Shown here: piece by piece, positions 27,201 through 35,761 of the stretch
How positions within the stretch are numbered: the stretch's first letter is position 1
Layout of the letters: each line of letters begins with the position of its first letter
From: Treponema pectinovorum
Lineage (GTDB): Bacteria; Spirochaetota; Spirochaetia; Treponematales; Treponemataceae
Direction: 5' to 3'
NCBI RefSeq assembly: GCF_900497595.1
Contig: NZ_UFQO01000002.1
Location: 186,001 to 250,000 of the forward strand
Length of the DNA stretch: 64,000 bases
The notes under the pieces: model-generated
Databases searched by the model: none
The model's input: the letters and a program-made list of their open reading frames with translations, nothing else
What the model was told of the DNA's origin: nothing
Translations under genes and position numbers: made by a program

Positions 27201-28253
27201 AAAGAAACCTTAAACAAAGGATATACGCTTGCTTTGCAAGGAATATACGCCGACTATGTTGAAGGTTTTACCGAACAAGTGTCTTGGAATCCTTACGATT
27301 TTGATTCAAGAAAAGTAGGACCTCAAAAATATGAAATTCAAGTAAAAAATATGAACAGTTCTAAAGGTTGGGTTACGATTGCGGATATTGGCGTTGACAC
27401 TGCAAATTCGGACTTTGGAACAGTCGCTGATATTTCAAAATATGCAGGCGATGCAAAAATTTCTTTGGTAAAAAACGGCAACAATATTTTGCAGATAAAG
27501 CCTATTTTCGATTTAAATGGCACAAATACTTCTGGTGTTTTAAAAGTTTTACGAGATTATAAACATTACTACCGTTTGGTAGCTATGAGAAAAGTCGATG
27601 AAACCGTCGTAGAGGCAAGCGTTGGTAGCGATTTATCTGCATTTGCATATAGAAATATTACAGATGAAGAGCTCGCAAAAAGTGCTTTACTGGCTCTTTC
27701 GTATACATTTTTTATAAATGACGGCGGTAAAGAAGATTTGAGCAATGCTTCAAGTCAGTTCAAATATGGAGATGCGCATACACTTACAAGCGACAACGGC
27801 GGAAGTGCAGAGTTTAAAAAAGGCTCATATTATTGGGTTGGCAAATATATAGGAAAATATTATGCAGATTATAAATTAAAAAATTATGCTCCAATTCAAT
27901 TAAATCCTAGTGGAACAAAGACGAATTTTCTTAGTCTTACGAGTGCTACGGGTTCTAGCAATACCTTTAATATGCGAGGTTTATCTGATTATTATCTTTA
28001 CACATTTTTGGGAGAAAATAAGTTAGATATAAAAGCGGCAAATTCAGATTTAAAAACCGATTATGCGGCAACAATAAATTTTACAGCAAAGGATGAAAAA
28101 AACTTTACTCTTTCTATAACTCGCTCTGGTAGCACAAAAATTATTGCAAATATTTCCAACAGCGGCGAAAGAAAAAAGTGGTTTCCTATGCAGATAAATC
28201 CTGATAGCCAATATGAAATAAAGAATTCTTCTTCTGGCTGGTGGGAGGATTAG
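24279..28253 (+). CDS. Large fibronectin type III lipoprotein
   Basis: 1324 residues. Signal peptide with lipobox (IFVILSC, Cys23), so a lipid-anchored envelope protein. At least five fibronectin-III-like domains can be seen by their strand pattern (for example IDLTWNAVKGAKRYFVFAA near residue 65, IELSWILP near 250, IIFSWKPVQKADWYKVQAF near 620, ISIKWKSVVGAKGYIVARA near 725 and INLTWKQPFG near 885). The C-terminal 160 residues form a different Gly/Ser-rich domain. TATACT lies 8 bases before ATG 24279 and no Shine-Dalgarno is present. It leads a four-gene envelope operon; function unknown, possibly adhesion or glycan binding. Confidence 0.85.
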   Translation: MDKKSFIFKFTLSLFIFVILSCDTVTLSTPKNENLDNSANMSSSVLAPTGLSASNGEFRKIDLTWNAVKGAKRYFVFAAQNPSEPFKQIWETSSLNFSDECGSGKNKYYKVVAENYAGVKSAFSTFVLGSSLAKPVITSIEMEDEGSIANVNWWMENCDKNTYQNKINYTLNVYKEDKTTIVKTLSFSSDTDYSAKVEGLSPNTSYNFEIEAYCTQSQSKSEKSDLVDEKTARALIPSAPKDFVAARGIGEDEIELSWILPEYVDVKTGTETYERHPPYFKIFRKEEGSDDSEYKEIVSYIGSVLQGDAGSKKYKFDCSSNSTSDAKLSVVCSNDVQAEKSNLYSYVSLSKITYKDSFELRRGVKYSYKIQSFVDDVSKSISSKKSCSQVEGWLIPIADFRANSFYTKNEDSTEFTKIEIKFDIKFENFGESYSYILKETRTDLDDANPIETKIDFSSIDEIKSYVKIFDSPSQQKGYYRYSLFVADFEDKSKIYTSVDSLGKFIVTDNASGIPKIENFTVEDGYSDKFKISFSYNASYSYKLKWKNIVESIPKDEQILALTTESLTIASGIAYFEHSAVSGERRIYTLEANNLGISVEKQAEGTFETLGTAKIEFHSPLYDKIIFSWKPVQKADWYKVQAFYQDEPSNPFTVTESDTILDSDHFVCTIEKPFGWNDAKISGKKVQIKVIAKNSSTNQETTSQEISSTLGPALTDTVFYSSGTNFISIKWKSVVGAKGYIVARARCSDGTSAKLESVDTYFISADGEKINIEGERVDSARAEVLVQDSYFILKDKYAETSAKETSQIAYKKNQSKISWGLEYKYCVIPVLSENDFVFEVKNDSSAKLTDSSKVLYKNLSFVSAGATGYGLELRASKASDASKINLTWKQPFGVKTATKTPAIYCKKSGSSEEKWTFVKSVLSSTEEICSTQIEPKELTTAYDFAVVYNNFSTTVSIFPSFEENLKSVFDEKYSSKETLNKGYTLALQGIYADYVEGFTEQVSWNPYDFDSRKVGPQKYEIQVKNMNSSKGWVTIADIGVDTANSDFGTVADISKYAGDAKISLVKNGNNILQIKPIFDLNGTNTSGVLKVLRDYKHYYRLVAMRKVDETVVEASVGSDLSAFAYRNITDEELAKSALLALSYTFFINDGGKEDLSNASSQFKYGDAHTLTSDNGGSAEFKKGSYYWVGKYIGKYYADYKLKNYAPIQLNPSGTKTNFLSLTSATGSSNTFNMRGLSDYYLYTFLGENKLDIKAANSDLKTDYAATINFTAKDEKNFTLSITRSGSTKIIANISNSGERKKWFPMQINPDSQYEIKNSSSGWWED

Positions 28254-28254
28254 G

Positions 28255-30510
28255 TTGAATAAAAAATTTAAAATCTATTTTAGCTTTTTTTTAACGGCTG
28301 GTATTTTTTCTATATTTTCTTGTGCAAGCTGGTTGCAGGGAAAGGTCGATATGAATACAGATTCAAATATCGTTTCAATTTCGGAACTTTTTAAAAAGAC
28401 TAAAGAGTTGGAAAGTTTAAAAGCCCCTCGGCAACTCTATGTAAGCCAAGCACTCTATTCTGGAAAAATCAACTTGACCTGGAGTCCCGTAGAAAATGCA
28501 ACGAGTTATTTAATTGAACGAGCGGTTGTAAAAAATGCACAAAGCGACGGAACATATCTTTTGCCAGATGAAAGTGAATATGAAGTTTGTCAGAGATATG
28601 TTTTAAGTACGTCTTTTCAAGATGAAATTTTGACGAATCCTGCTGCAAATAACGAAGAGTATTCTTATCATTATTTTTATAGGATATATGCGGAAAACAA
28701 AGAAAAAAATTTGATTTCTGAAGCAACAAATCGACTTCTTCCAGAAACTCGAGGCGAAGGCTGGCTTTTTGCACCACCGACCAAAATAGAGGCTCAAAAA
28801 GGAAAATCTGTTTCTAAGATTGAAGTATCGTGGACAAAGGTAAAAGAAGCACTTCGCTACGAAATTTACAGAGGAGAAACTCCTTCTAGTGTTGCTCATC
28901 TTAAAACTGTTTATGCTAATACTTTAAAATATTCAGATGTGATTGCTTCAAATCTTCAAGGAAAGGAATTTTTTTATAAAGTTGTGGCAATAAATCGTTC
29001 TGGAAATAAATCTGCTTTTACTGACGCTGCAATGGGATATTCATTATCAGAAGGGGCGCCTGCAATTTCTTCCGAAGTAAAAGTTGTGGATGGATTTGCA
29101 ACCAGCACAACCGAATTAAATATTTCTTGGCAAGAGGTTGCAAAAACTTCTGAAAATGCAGTTATGACATACAATCTTTATAGGACAAGTTCAGAAGATT
29201 CTGTTTATACGAGAGTTGCAGGAAATCTTTCTACTACTTCGTATAAAGATACCTCTCTGAAAATTGGTCTAACTTATTATTATTTTGTTCAGGCGGTGAG
29301 CACAGAAGATGGGGTTTCTATAAAAGGTGCATTTTCTGAAATCTCTGCAACTTCCTATGGCTTTTTGTTAAGTCCGCCATCTTTTCTTGAAGTTGAAGAT
29401 GGCGATACAGATGAAAATGTATTTTTGGTCTGGAGCGATGCTGTCGGCTCGAAAAAAGTTGAATATTCATATTCAATTTATATTTCGCACACGCAGGATG
29501 GAGCATATCAACTCTTAGAAGGTTCTGTTATTCCTCAAAAAAGCGATGATGGATATTTGCGTTATAAAGTTGCAAAAAATCCATTTTATAAAGTTTCAAC
29601 ACAAAATCTTGCTTCAACTGGAGATAAAGAAAGTGCTCTAAGCTCTGTTGCTTCTCCTATGCCTGCCGCACCTGTAGAAGTTACAGCCACTAAAACAGAT
29701 TTTATGCAAGAAAATCTTTTGCCAAATTCTAACAATGTATATCCGGTAAAAATTTCTTGGAAAAAACCACAGGAAGATAACCCTGCTGGATATGTTGTTT
29801 ATCGTTCTATTAAAAATGATTCTGGTTTTAGAAAACTGACGAGCGAGCCTATTCAGGATTTAGAATTTGTAGACGAAGGAAAAGAAAATCTTACAAAAGC
29901 TGGCGTTGTTTATTATTACAAAGTTGTTTCTGTAAATTCTCTTGGACAAGGCAAAAAAGGCAACAATCCAAAAGAGGAATACGAAAATGCGATTTCGAAT
30001 GGAATGGGAATCTCTGGAATAAAATGCTTGGGCTATGGCGCTTTAACGCGAGAGCAATGGTTTCGAGAATACAATAAAACTAGTAAAAATTCTCAAACAA
30101 AACTCACTCTTATGCATAAGGCATCAAACTTAGATAAACTTGGAAGCGAAACTATAAATGGAAGCATAAGCGGAACTTTGCATTACAATGCAAGAGCATC
30201 GGGATTTAGTGGAATTGTAGAAATGCGTTTTGAAAATTATGCGGATTTTTATATAAATGATGATAAAAACCTTGGTGTTTACTTTAATTGCACAGGTAAC
30301 TCGAATACAAGAGCCAACGTGAACGGAAATGGTAATATGTACGGAATTATGGATTGTACAGGAATGTATCCTGGAAGTGCAGATTACGGCGGGCTTGAAA
30401 TAAAAGGAAGTGCTGCTGGAGGCGGAGTCTATAAAGTTACTGTAAAAAATCTCGATGGCAAAGAACTTTTATCCGCTTCTAATATAAGCTGGCTTGTAGG
30501 AGAAGAATAA
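28255..30510 (+). CDS. Fibronectin type III lipoprotein
   Basis: 751 residues from TTG 28255, one base after the previous stop, with GGGAGG just upstream supporting the non-ATG start. Lipobox GIFSIFSC. Five fibronectin-III-like repeats (INLTWSPVENATSYLIERA, IEVSWTKVKEALRYEIYRG, LNISWQEV, VFLVWSDAVG, VKISWKKPQEDNPAGYVVYR) are followed from about residue 610 by a Gly/Asn-rich C-terminal domain resembling that of the neighbour. The pair looks like an old duplication. Probably surface exposed; role unknown. Confidence 0.85.
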   Translation: MNKKFKIYFSFFLTAGIFSIFSCASWLQGKVDMNTDSNIVSISELFKKTKELESLKAPRQLYVSQALYSGKINLTWSPVENATSYLIERAVVKNAQSDGTYLLPDESEYEVCQRYVLSTSFQDEILTNPAANNEEYSYHYFYRIYAENKEKNLISEATNRLLPETRGEGWLFAPPTKIEAQKGKSVSKIEVSWTKVKEALRYEIYRGETPSSVAHLKTVYANTLKYSDVIASNLQGKEFFYKVVAINRSGNKSAFTDAAMGYSLSEGAPAISSEVKVVDGFATSTTELNISWQEVAKTSENAVMTYNLYRTSSEDSVYTRVAGNLSTTSYKDTSLKIGLTYYYFVQAVSTEDGVSIKGAFSEISATSYGFLLSPPSFLEVEDGDTDENVFLVWSDAVGSKKVEYSYSIYISHTQDGAYQLLEGSVIPQKSDDGYLRYKVAKNPFYKVSTQNLASTGDKESALSSVASPMPAAPVEVTATKTDFMQENLLPNSNNVYPVKISWKKPQEDNPAGYVVYRSIKNDSGFRKLTSEPIQDLEFVDEGKENLTKAGVVYYYKVVSVNSLGQGKKGNNPKEEYENAISNGMGISGIKCLGYGALTREQWFREYNKTSKNSQTKLTLMHKASNLDKLGSETINGSISGTLHYNARASGFSGIVEMRFENYADFYINDDKNLGVYFNCTGNSNTRANVNGNGNMYGIMDCTGMYPGSADYGGLEIKGSAAGGGVYKVTVKNLDGKELLSASNISWLVGEE

Positions 30511-30511
30511 G

Positions 30512-30847
30512 ATGAAAAAATCAATTTTAATTTGTTTACCATTAGTTTTAATATTTTTATCCTGTTATGTTCCTTCTCCATTATACGGAACTTGGGCAGA
30601 TAATGATGGAAATAAAATTTCATTTATGGAAGACAGAACTTTTGTTTCTATCATAAAAGACTCTGTTACAGGATTAAGAACTACTTACGAAGGAGATTAT
30701 AGCGTCATCAACAATACAGTATCTTTTAAAACTTCTTCAGGTGAGGTTGTAAATTCTGAATGGGATATAAGAGGAGCGATGCTTTACATAACTTGGACAA
30801 AAAATAAAGTTACTTATAATCTTTCTCTATATCATGTGAGCAAATGA
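30512..30847 (+). CDS. Small lipoprotein
   Basis: 111 residues with signal peptide and lipobox (LVLIFLSC). The mature part starts YVPSPLYGTWADNDGNKISF and continues as alternating beta strands, the pattern of small lipocalin-like treponemal lipoproteins (LYGTW start). It begins one base after the upstream stop, and its own stop overlaps the next ATG (ATGA), so it is tightly coupled in the operon. Function unknown. Confidence 0.8.
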   Translation: MKKSILICLPLVLIFLSCYVPSPLYGTWADNDGNKISFMEDRTFVSIIKDSVTGLRTTYEGDYSVINNTVSFKTSSGEVVNSEWDIRGAMLYITWTKNKVTYNLSLYHVSK

Positions 30848-31479
30848 TGATGAAAAAAATTTGTCTTGTAGCTTTATTCTTATTTATTTCCACAATTTAT
30901 GCACAAGATGTAAACAGCGAAGAATCTAGTTGGCTTGATGAAGTTTATCTTCAATTTGACGAAGGTTTTTCGTTGCTTAGCGTTACTCGAATTCAAAAAG
31001 AAAGCAGGCGCAGCAATTTTGTTTGGTCGGATGCGATGATTGGAGCATTTTTTTCGGTTAAAACAAAAAATCTTCCATTTTTAGATGTGAATCTTAGATT
31101 GCAAGCACTTTATCCTTTTCAGCACCAGTTTAACGGAATGGAACAGTTTTCTAAGCAGACAATTTTATATGCTTTTGATGGATTTCTAGGTCCATATTTT
31201 AAATGGAATCTTTTTAAGCATTATAATTTTAGCGTAACTCCAGGTCTCCATTATATGTATCAACTTTCAGATGAATATCATTATAGCTATGTTGGTGCAG
31301 GAGGAATTTTTGGCGTGGAATTTCCTGTTACTAAAAAATGGACTATTATTTTGGACGGAACTTTTACTTGGGATAATGCAAATGTTGGAAGTAATAAGAA
31401 TGTTCAACCTTATGATTATAGTTGGCAATGGGGTTCTTCGATAGGAGTGCGCTATTCAAGGCTGGGAACAACTTGGTAG
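30844..31479 (+). CDS. Putative outer-membrane beta-barrel protein
   Basis: 211 residues with a cleavable signal peptide (ending ISTIYAQ). The mature sequence is rich in alternating aromatic/hydrophobic strands (FLGPYFKWNLFKHYNFSVTP, YVGAGGIFGVEFPVTKKWTI) and ends in a strand with a terminal aromatic (YSRLGTTW), typical of outer-membrane barrels. As last gene after three lipoproteins, it may anchor or export them; that link is inference. Three possible ATG codons follow each other (30844, 30847, 30850). Confidence 0.75.
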   Translation: MMMKKICLVALFLFISTIYAQDVNSEESSWLDEVYLQFDEGFSLLSVTRIQKESRRSNFVWSDAMIGAFFSVKTKNLPFLDVNLRLQALYPFQHQFNGMEQFSKQTILYAFDGFLGPYFKWNLFKHYNFSVTPGLHYMYQLSDEYHYSYVGAGGIFGVEFPVTKKWTIILDGTFTWDNANVGSNKNVQPYDYSWQWGSSIGVRYSRLGTTW

Positions 31480-31608
31480 CCTTGTATTTATAATTGTTAT
31501 TATTGAAAGAACCGTTTTTTCGATGTAAAATAAATCAAATGTTTATAATGTTCAGAAATAAAATTTCTGTTACTAATCAAAACCCCACACACATTTAGGA
31601 GGACAAAT

Positions 31609-34600
31609 ATGTCCAGAAAAAAACAGTCAATGGATGGAAACCAGGCGGCAGCTCATGTTGCCTACGCTTTTACAGAAGTAGCTGGTATTTATCCAATTAC
31701 ACCTTCTTCACCAATGGCGGACTGGGTTGATAACTGGTCTGCAAATGGTCAGAAAAACGTGTTCGGTAACAAAGTTAGAGTTATCGAAATGGAATCTGAA
31801 GCTGGAGCCGCAGGTACGGTACATGGCTCTCTTGCTTCTGGTGCACTCACTACAACGTTCACTGCGTCTCAGGGTCTTCTTTTGATGATTCCGAACATTT
31901 ACAAGATTGCTGCTGAGCAACTTCCTGGTGTATTCCATGTTGCTGCTCGTTGTGTTGCAACTCAATCTTTAAACATTTTTGGAGACCATTCTGACGTTTA
32001 TGCTTGTCGCCAGACCGGTGTTGCAATGCTTGCAGAAAGCAATCCTCAAGAAGTAATGGACTTATCTCCTGTTGCACACTTGGCTGCTATCGAAGGCAAG
32101 GTTGCATTTATAAACTTCTTTGATGGTTTCCGCACTTCTCATGAAATTCAAAAGATTGAAACTTGGGATTATGCAGATCTTAAAGAAATGCTAGATATGG
32201 ATGCAGTAAAGGCGTTCCGTGAACATGCTTTAAATCCTGAACACCCAGCAATGCGTGGTTCTCATGAAAACGGAGACGTTTTCTTCCAGCACAGAGAAGC
32301 TTGCAATTCAACTTATGACGCTCTTCCTGCTGTTGTTGAAAAATATCTAAAAAAGATTAACGAAAAACTCGGCACAAATTATGGTCTTTTCGACTATTAC
32401 GGTGCAAATGATGCTGATCGTGTGATTGTTGCAATGGGTTCTATCTGCGATGTTGCAGAAGAAGTTATTGACTATCTTACAAAGAAAGGCGAAAAAGTAG
32501 GACTCATCAAAGTCCACCTATATCGCCCTTGGGTTAGCGAAAAATTCCTTGAAAAATTGCCTAAAACAACAAAAAAACTCGCAGTTCTTGACCGCACAAA
32601 AGAACCAGGCTCTCTTGGAGAACCTTTGTTCCTTGATGTTGCTGCAACTTTGCGCGAAGCAGGTATGAATGACGTTGTTTTGACTGGCGGTCGCTATGGT
32701 TTGGGTTCAAAAGATACTCCACCTTCAAGCGTATTTGCAATTTTCAAAGAGCTTGAAAAATCTGAACCAAAATCCCGCTTTACTATTGGTATCGTAGACG
32801 ATGTTACAAATCTCTCTCTTCCAGAAGTAAAACCAGCACCTGTAACTGCATCAGCAGGAACTGTTGAATGTAAATTCTGGGGTATTGGTGGTGATGGTAC
32901 TGTTGGTGCAAACAAAGATTCTACAAAAATTATTGGTGACCATACAGATAAATACATTCAGGCTTACTTCCAGTATGACTCAAAAAAGACTGGAGGTATA
33001 ACAATTTCTCACCTTCGTTTTGGAAACAATCCTATAAGATCACCTTATTACATCAATCAGGCAGACTTTGTTGCTTGTCATAATCAATCTTATATCATCA
33101 AAGGCTATAAGATGGTTCAAGATGTAAAGAAAGGTGGAACTTTCCTAATTAACTGCCAGTGGTCTGATGAAGAATTGGATAAGCACCTTCCTGCTGAATC
33201 TAAAAAATACATTGCTGATAATAATATCAAACTTTACACCGTAGATGCTGTAGATATTGCTACAAAAATTGGTCTTGGTAAGAGAACTTCAACCGTTTTA
33301 CAATCTGCATTCTTTAAACTTGCAAATGTTCTTCCTTCTGAAGAAGCAATCAAGTACATGAAAGAAAAAGTTGTAGCAAAGTTCTCTAAAAAAGGTCAGG
33401 ACATAGTAGATATGAACTGTCAGGCAATTGACCAAGGTGCAGGTGCTCTACACGAAGTAAAAATTCCTGCTAGTTGGGCAAATCCAGCTCCTGATGCTCC
33501 AAAACCTACTTTACGTGGTGAGAAAAAGACAGTTGCAATGGTTGAAAACTTGATGAATCCAATTGGACTCATGGACGGTGACAATCTTCCTGTTTCTGCA
33601 TTCAAAGACAATGCAGACGGACAGTGGGAACTTGGTGCTTCTGCTTACGAAAAACGCGGAATTGCCGTTATGGTTCCATCTTGGAATTCTGCAACTTGTA
33701 TTCAGTGTAATAATTGTGCATTTGTCTGCTCTCACGCGACAATTCGTCCTTATCTCCTTACTTCTGATGAAGCAACAAAAGTTGAAAGTTTGGGAGCAAC
33801 TACACTTGCTGTAAAAAATCCAAAAATTGCACAGTACAAATATACTCTTTCTGTTTCTGCAATGGATTGTACGGGATGTGGAGAATGTACAACTGTTTGT
33901 CCTACAAAATCTCTTACTATGGTTCCTCAAGAAACTCGTGTTGATACACAGCCACAGTGGGATTATCTGTTTGAAAATGTTTCTAAAAAGCCAGAAGTTG
34001 ACACATTGCCACTCTCACCTATGACTTCTCAGTTTAATCAACCATTGCTTGAATTCTCTGGTTCTTGTGCAGGTTGTGCAGAAACTTCTTATGCACGTCT
34101 TGTTACTCAACTCTTTGGCGAACAGATGTATATTTCAAATGCTACTGGATGTTCTTCAATTTGGGGCGGACCTGCTGCAACAGCTCCTTATACAATCAAC
34201 AAGGACTCAAAACGCGGTCCTGCTTGGGCTAACTCTCTGTTTGAAGACAATGCTGAGCACGGTTTGGGTATGTATCTTGGACAAAACTATATCCGCACAA
34301 GCCTTATCTCTAAACTCGAAGAATTGGCAGGCACAGATGTTGCTGCTTCTGTAAAGGATGCTATTGCGAAATTTATGGAAACAAAGGATGACACTGTAGC
34401 AAATGCACCTGCTGCAAAAGCTCTTGTAAAAGAACTTGAAAGTTGTGGTTGCGATGCTGCAAAAGAAATTCTTGAACAAAAAGATTACCTTTCTAAAAAG
34501 TCTGTATGGATTTTTGGTGGTGATGGTTGGGCTTACGATATTGGATTTGGTGGTTTGGATCACGTATTGGCTTCTGGCGAGAATGTTAACGTTATGGTAT

Positions 34601-35151
34601 TTGATACAGAGATGTATTCCAATACTGGAGGTCAGGCTTCTAAGGCTTCTAATATCGGTGAAGTTTGTCAGTTTGCTGCTGCCGGAAAAGAAATGGGCAA
34701 AAAATCGCTTGCAGAAATTGCTATGAGTTACGGATATGTTTACGTTGCCCAGATTGCTCTTGGTGCAAATCCTGCACAGGCTCTTAAAGCAATCAAAGAA
34801 GCAGAATCTTACAATGGTCCTTCTTTGATAATTGGATATGCTCCTTGTGAATTGCACGGAATTAAGGGTGGTATGAATCATTGTCAAGATGTAATGAAGT
34901 CTGCTGTAAAATCTGGATATTGGAACTTATTCAGCTTTAATCCAGCACTTAAGGCAGAAGGCAAGAATCCGTTTACACTTACTTCTAAAGAAGGTGACGG
35001 AACTTACCAGAGCTTCCTTAGCAATGAAACCCGCTACTCGGCTCTTAGCCGCAAATTCCCAGAAAGAGCAAAAGTATTGTTCGACAGAAACGAAGAAGCT
35101 GCAAAAGCAAGATTTGCTCACTTGCAGAAACTTGTTGAACTTTACAAATAA
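31609..35151 (+). CDS. nifJ: Pyruvate:ferredoxin (flavodoxin) oxidoreductase
   Basis: 1180 residues, full length single-chain enzyme. N-terminal pyrimidine-binding domain (YPITPSSPMADWVD), gamma domain, then two 4Fe-4S motifs in the ferredoxin domain (CIQCNNCAFVC and CTGCGECTTVC), and the thiamine diphosphate domain (SCAGCAETSYARL, GDGWAYDIGFGG, DTEMYSNTGGQASK). It oxidises pyruvate to acetyl-CoA and CO2, reducing ferredoxin, the central step of anaerobic fermentation. AGGAGG sits before ATG 31609; a TATAAT lies at 31544-31549. Confidence 0.97.
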   Translation: MSRKKQSMDGNQAAAHVAYAFTEVAGIYPITPSSPMADWVDNWSANGQKNVFGNKVRVIEMESEAGAAGTVHGSLASGALTTTFTASQGLLLMIPNIYKIAAEQLPGVFHVAARCVATQSLNIFGDHSDVYACRQTGVAMLAESNPQEVMDLSPVAHLAAIEGKVAFINFFDGFRTSHEIQKIETWDYADLKEMLDMDAVKAFREHALNPEHPAMRGSHENGDVFFQHREACNSTYDALPAVVEKYLKKINEKLGTNYGLFDYYGANDADRVIVAMGSICDVAEEVIDYLTKKGEKVGLIKVHLYRPWVSEKFLEKLPKTTKKLAVLDRTKEPGSLGEPLFLDVAATLREAGMNDVVLTGGRYGLGSKDTPPSSVFAIFKELEKSEPKSRFTIGIVDDVTNLSLPEVKPAPVTASAGTVECKFWGIGGDGTVGANKDSTKIIGDHTDKYIQAYFQYDSKKTGGITISHLRFGNNPIRSPYYINQADFVACHNQSYIIKGYKMVQDVKKGGTFLINCQWSDEELDKHLPAESKKYIADNNIKLYTVDAVDIATKIGLGKRTSTVLQSAFFKLANVLPSEEAIKYMKEKVVAKFSKKGQDIVDMNCQAIDQGAGALHEVKIPASWANPAPDAPKPTLRGEKKTVAMVENLMNPIGLMDGDNLPVSAFKDNADGQWELGASAYEKRGIAVMVPSWNSATCIQCNNCAFVCSHATIRPYLLTSDEATKVESLGATTLAVKNPKIAQYKYTLSVSAMDCTGCGECTTVCPTKSLTMVPQETRVDTQPQWDYLFENVSKKPEVDTLPLSPMTSQFNQPLLEFSGSCAGCAETSYARLVTQLFGEQMYISNATGCSSIWGGPAATAPYTINKDSKRGPAWANSLFEDNAEHGLGMYLGQNYIRTSLISKLEELAGTDVAASVKDAIAKFMETKDDTVANAPAAKALVKELESCGCDAAKEILEQKDYLSKKSVWIFGGDGWAYDIGFGGLDHVLASGENVNVMVFDTEMYSNTGGQASKASNIGEVCQFAAAGKEMGKKSLAEIAMSYGYVYVAQIALGANPAQALKAIKEAESYNGPSLIIGYAPCELHGIKGGMNHCQDVMKSAVKSGYWNLFSFNPALKAEGKNPFTLTSKEGDGTYQSFLSNETRYSALSRKFPERAKVLFDRNEEAAKARFAHLQKLVELYK

Positions 35152-35227
35152 GTTTTATAACTTTAGCAGTTTTTACTGCAAGTTATGATGAATGGGCACT
35201 TGAGTTTTTCCAGTGCCCATTTTTATT

Positions 35228-35577
35228 TGTAAGTTGCATCTCCGTGTGCGACAACGCGTAAGGGTCTACTTGTAGCCCCGCTGCCCACCTGCGAGCCCAC
35301 AGCGTAAGGGATAGTGGTCAAATAAAATCGTCCGTGATTTTATTTGACAGACAGTTTTTGACAAAACTGTCGCCATGCATTGTAAGTCGCACCTCCGTGT
35401 GCGACGATGCGTAAGGGTCTACTTGTAGCCCCGCTGCCCACCTGCGAGCCCACAGCGTAAGGGATAGGAGCAGCGCCGAAGGCGTTCGTAAGCAAGCGCG
35501 GTTAGTGGTTGCGTCGAATGTAGCGCGCAAGTCGCGGAACTGCGGATAGCCCGACCCGCTTTAGCGGGATACGCCCA
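35228..35577 (+). repeat. Dispersed structured repeat array (A, hairpins, A, B)
   Basis: Two 87-base copies of module A (35228-35314 and 35381-35467) differ at only a few bases. Between them are two perfect hairpins: GTCAAATAAAATC with GATTTTATTTGAC (13-base stem), and GACAGTTTT-TGAC-AAAACTGTC. Module A itself folds through GTCGCAC-CTCCGT-GTGCGAC. Module B follows (35461-35577) with CGTTCGTAAGCAAGCGCG, TTGCGTCGAATGTAGCG, CTGCGGATAGCCCGACCCGC, a CCCGC-TTTA-GCGGG hairpin and CGCCCAAA. No gene is seen between nifJ and the reductase. Confidence 0.7.
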
Positions 35578-35608
35578 AATAAATTTGGTTATGAAAATTC
35601 TATCAAAT

Positions 35609-35754
35609 TGACAAAAACTTTAATTTTGTCATAATACTATTATAAAATTTGTGTTTGCGTTGCAGACTTATAGCAAACTTATATTAAAGGCGTCTTCTGT
35701 TTTGCAGAAATGCTTAAAATCAAGCGGAATTTTTACGTTTTGATTTTTTTTGGA
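35609..35754 (+). promoter_or_regulatory. Promoter and terminator-like hairpin in the leader of the enoyl-CoA reductase gene
   Basis: TTGACA (35609-35614), a 17-base spacer and ATAATA (35632-35637) make a good promoter. The leader of about 115 bases ends in an AAAATCAA/TTGATTTT stem (35716-35723, 35740-35747) followed directly by T and then the TGGAG ribosome site. The hairpin could act as an attenuator or block initiation. Confidence 0.45.
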
Positions 35755-35761
35755 GAAAAGA

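Noticed and set aside
34207-34887. 226-codon minus-strand open frame
   Set aside because: Shadow of nifJ, which covers the same bases with recognised thiamine diphosphate motifs.
35228-35577. Possible CRISPR array
   Set aside because: Only two repeats, 87 bases long with an internal hairpin spacer; no short regular repeat-spacer pattern and no cas gene in the window.
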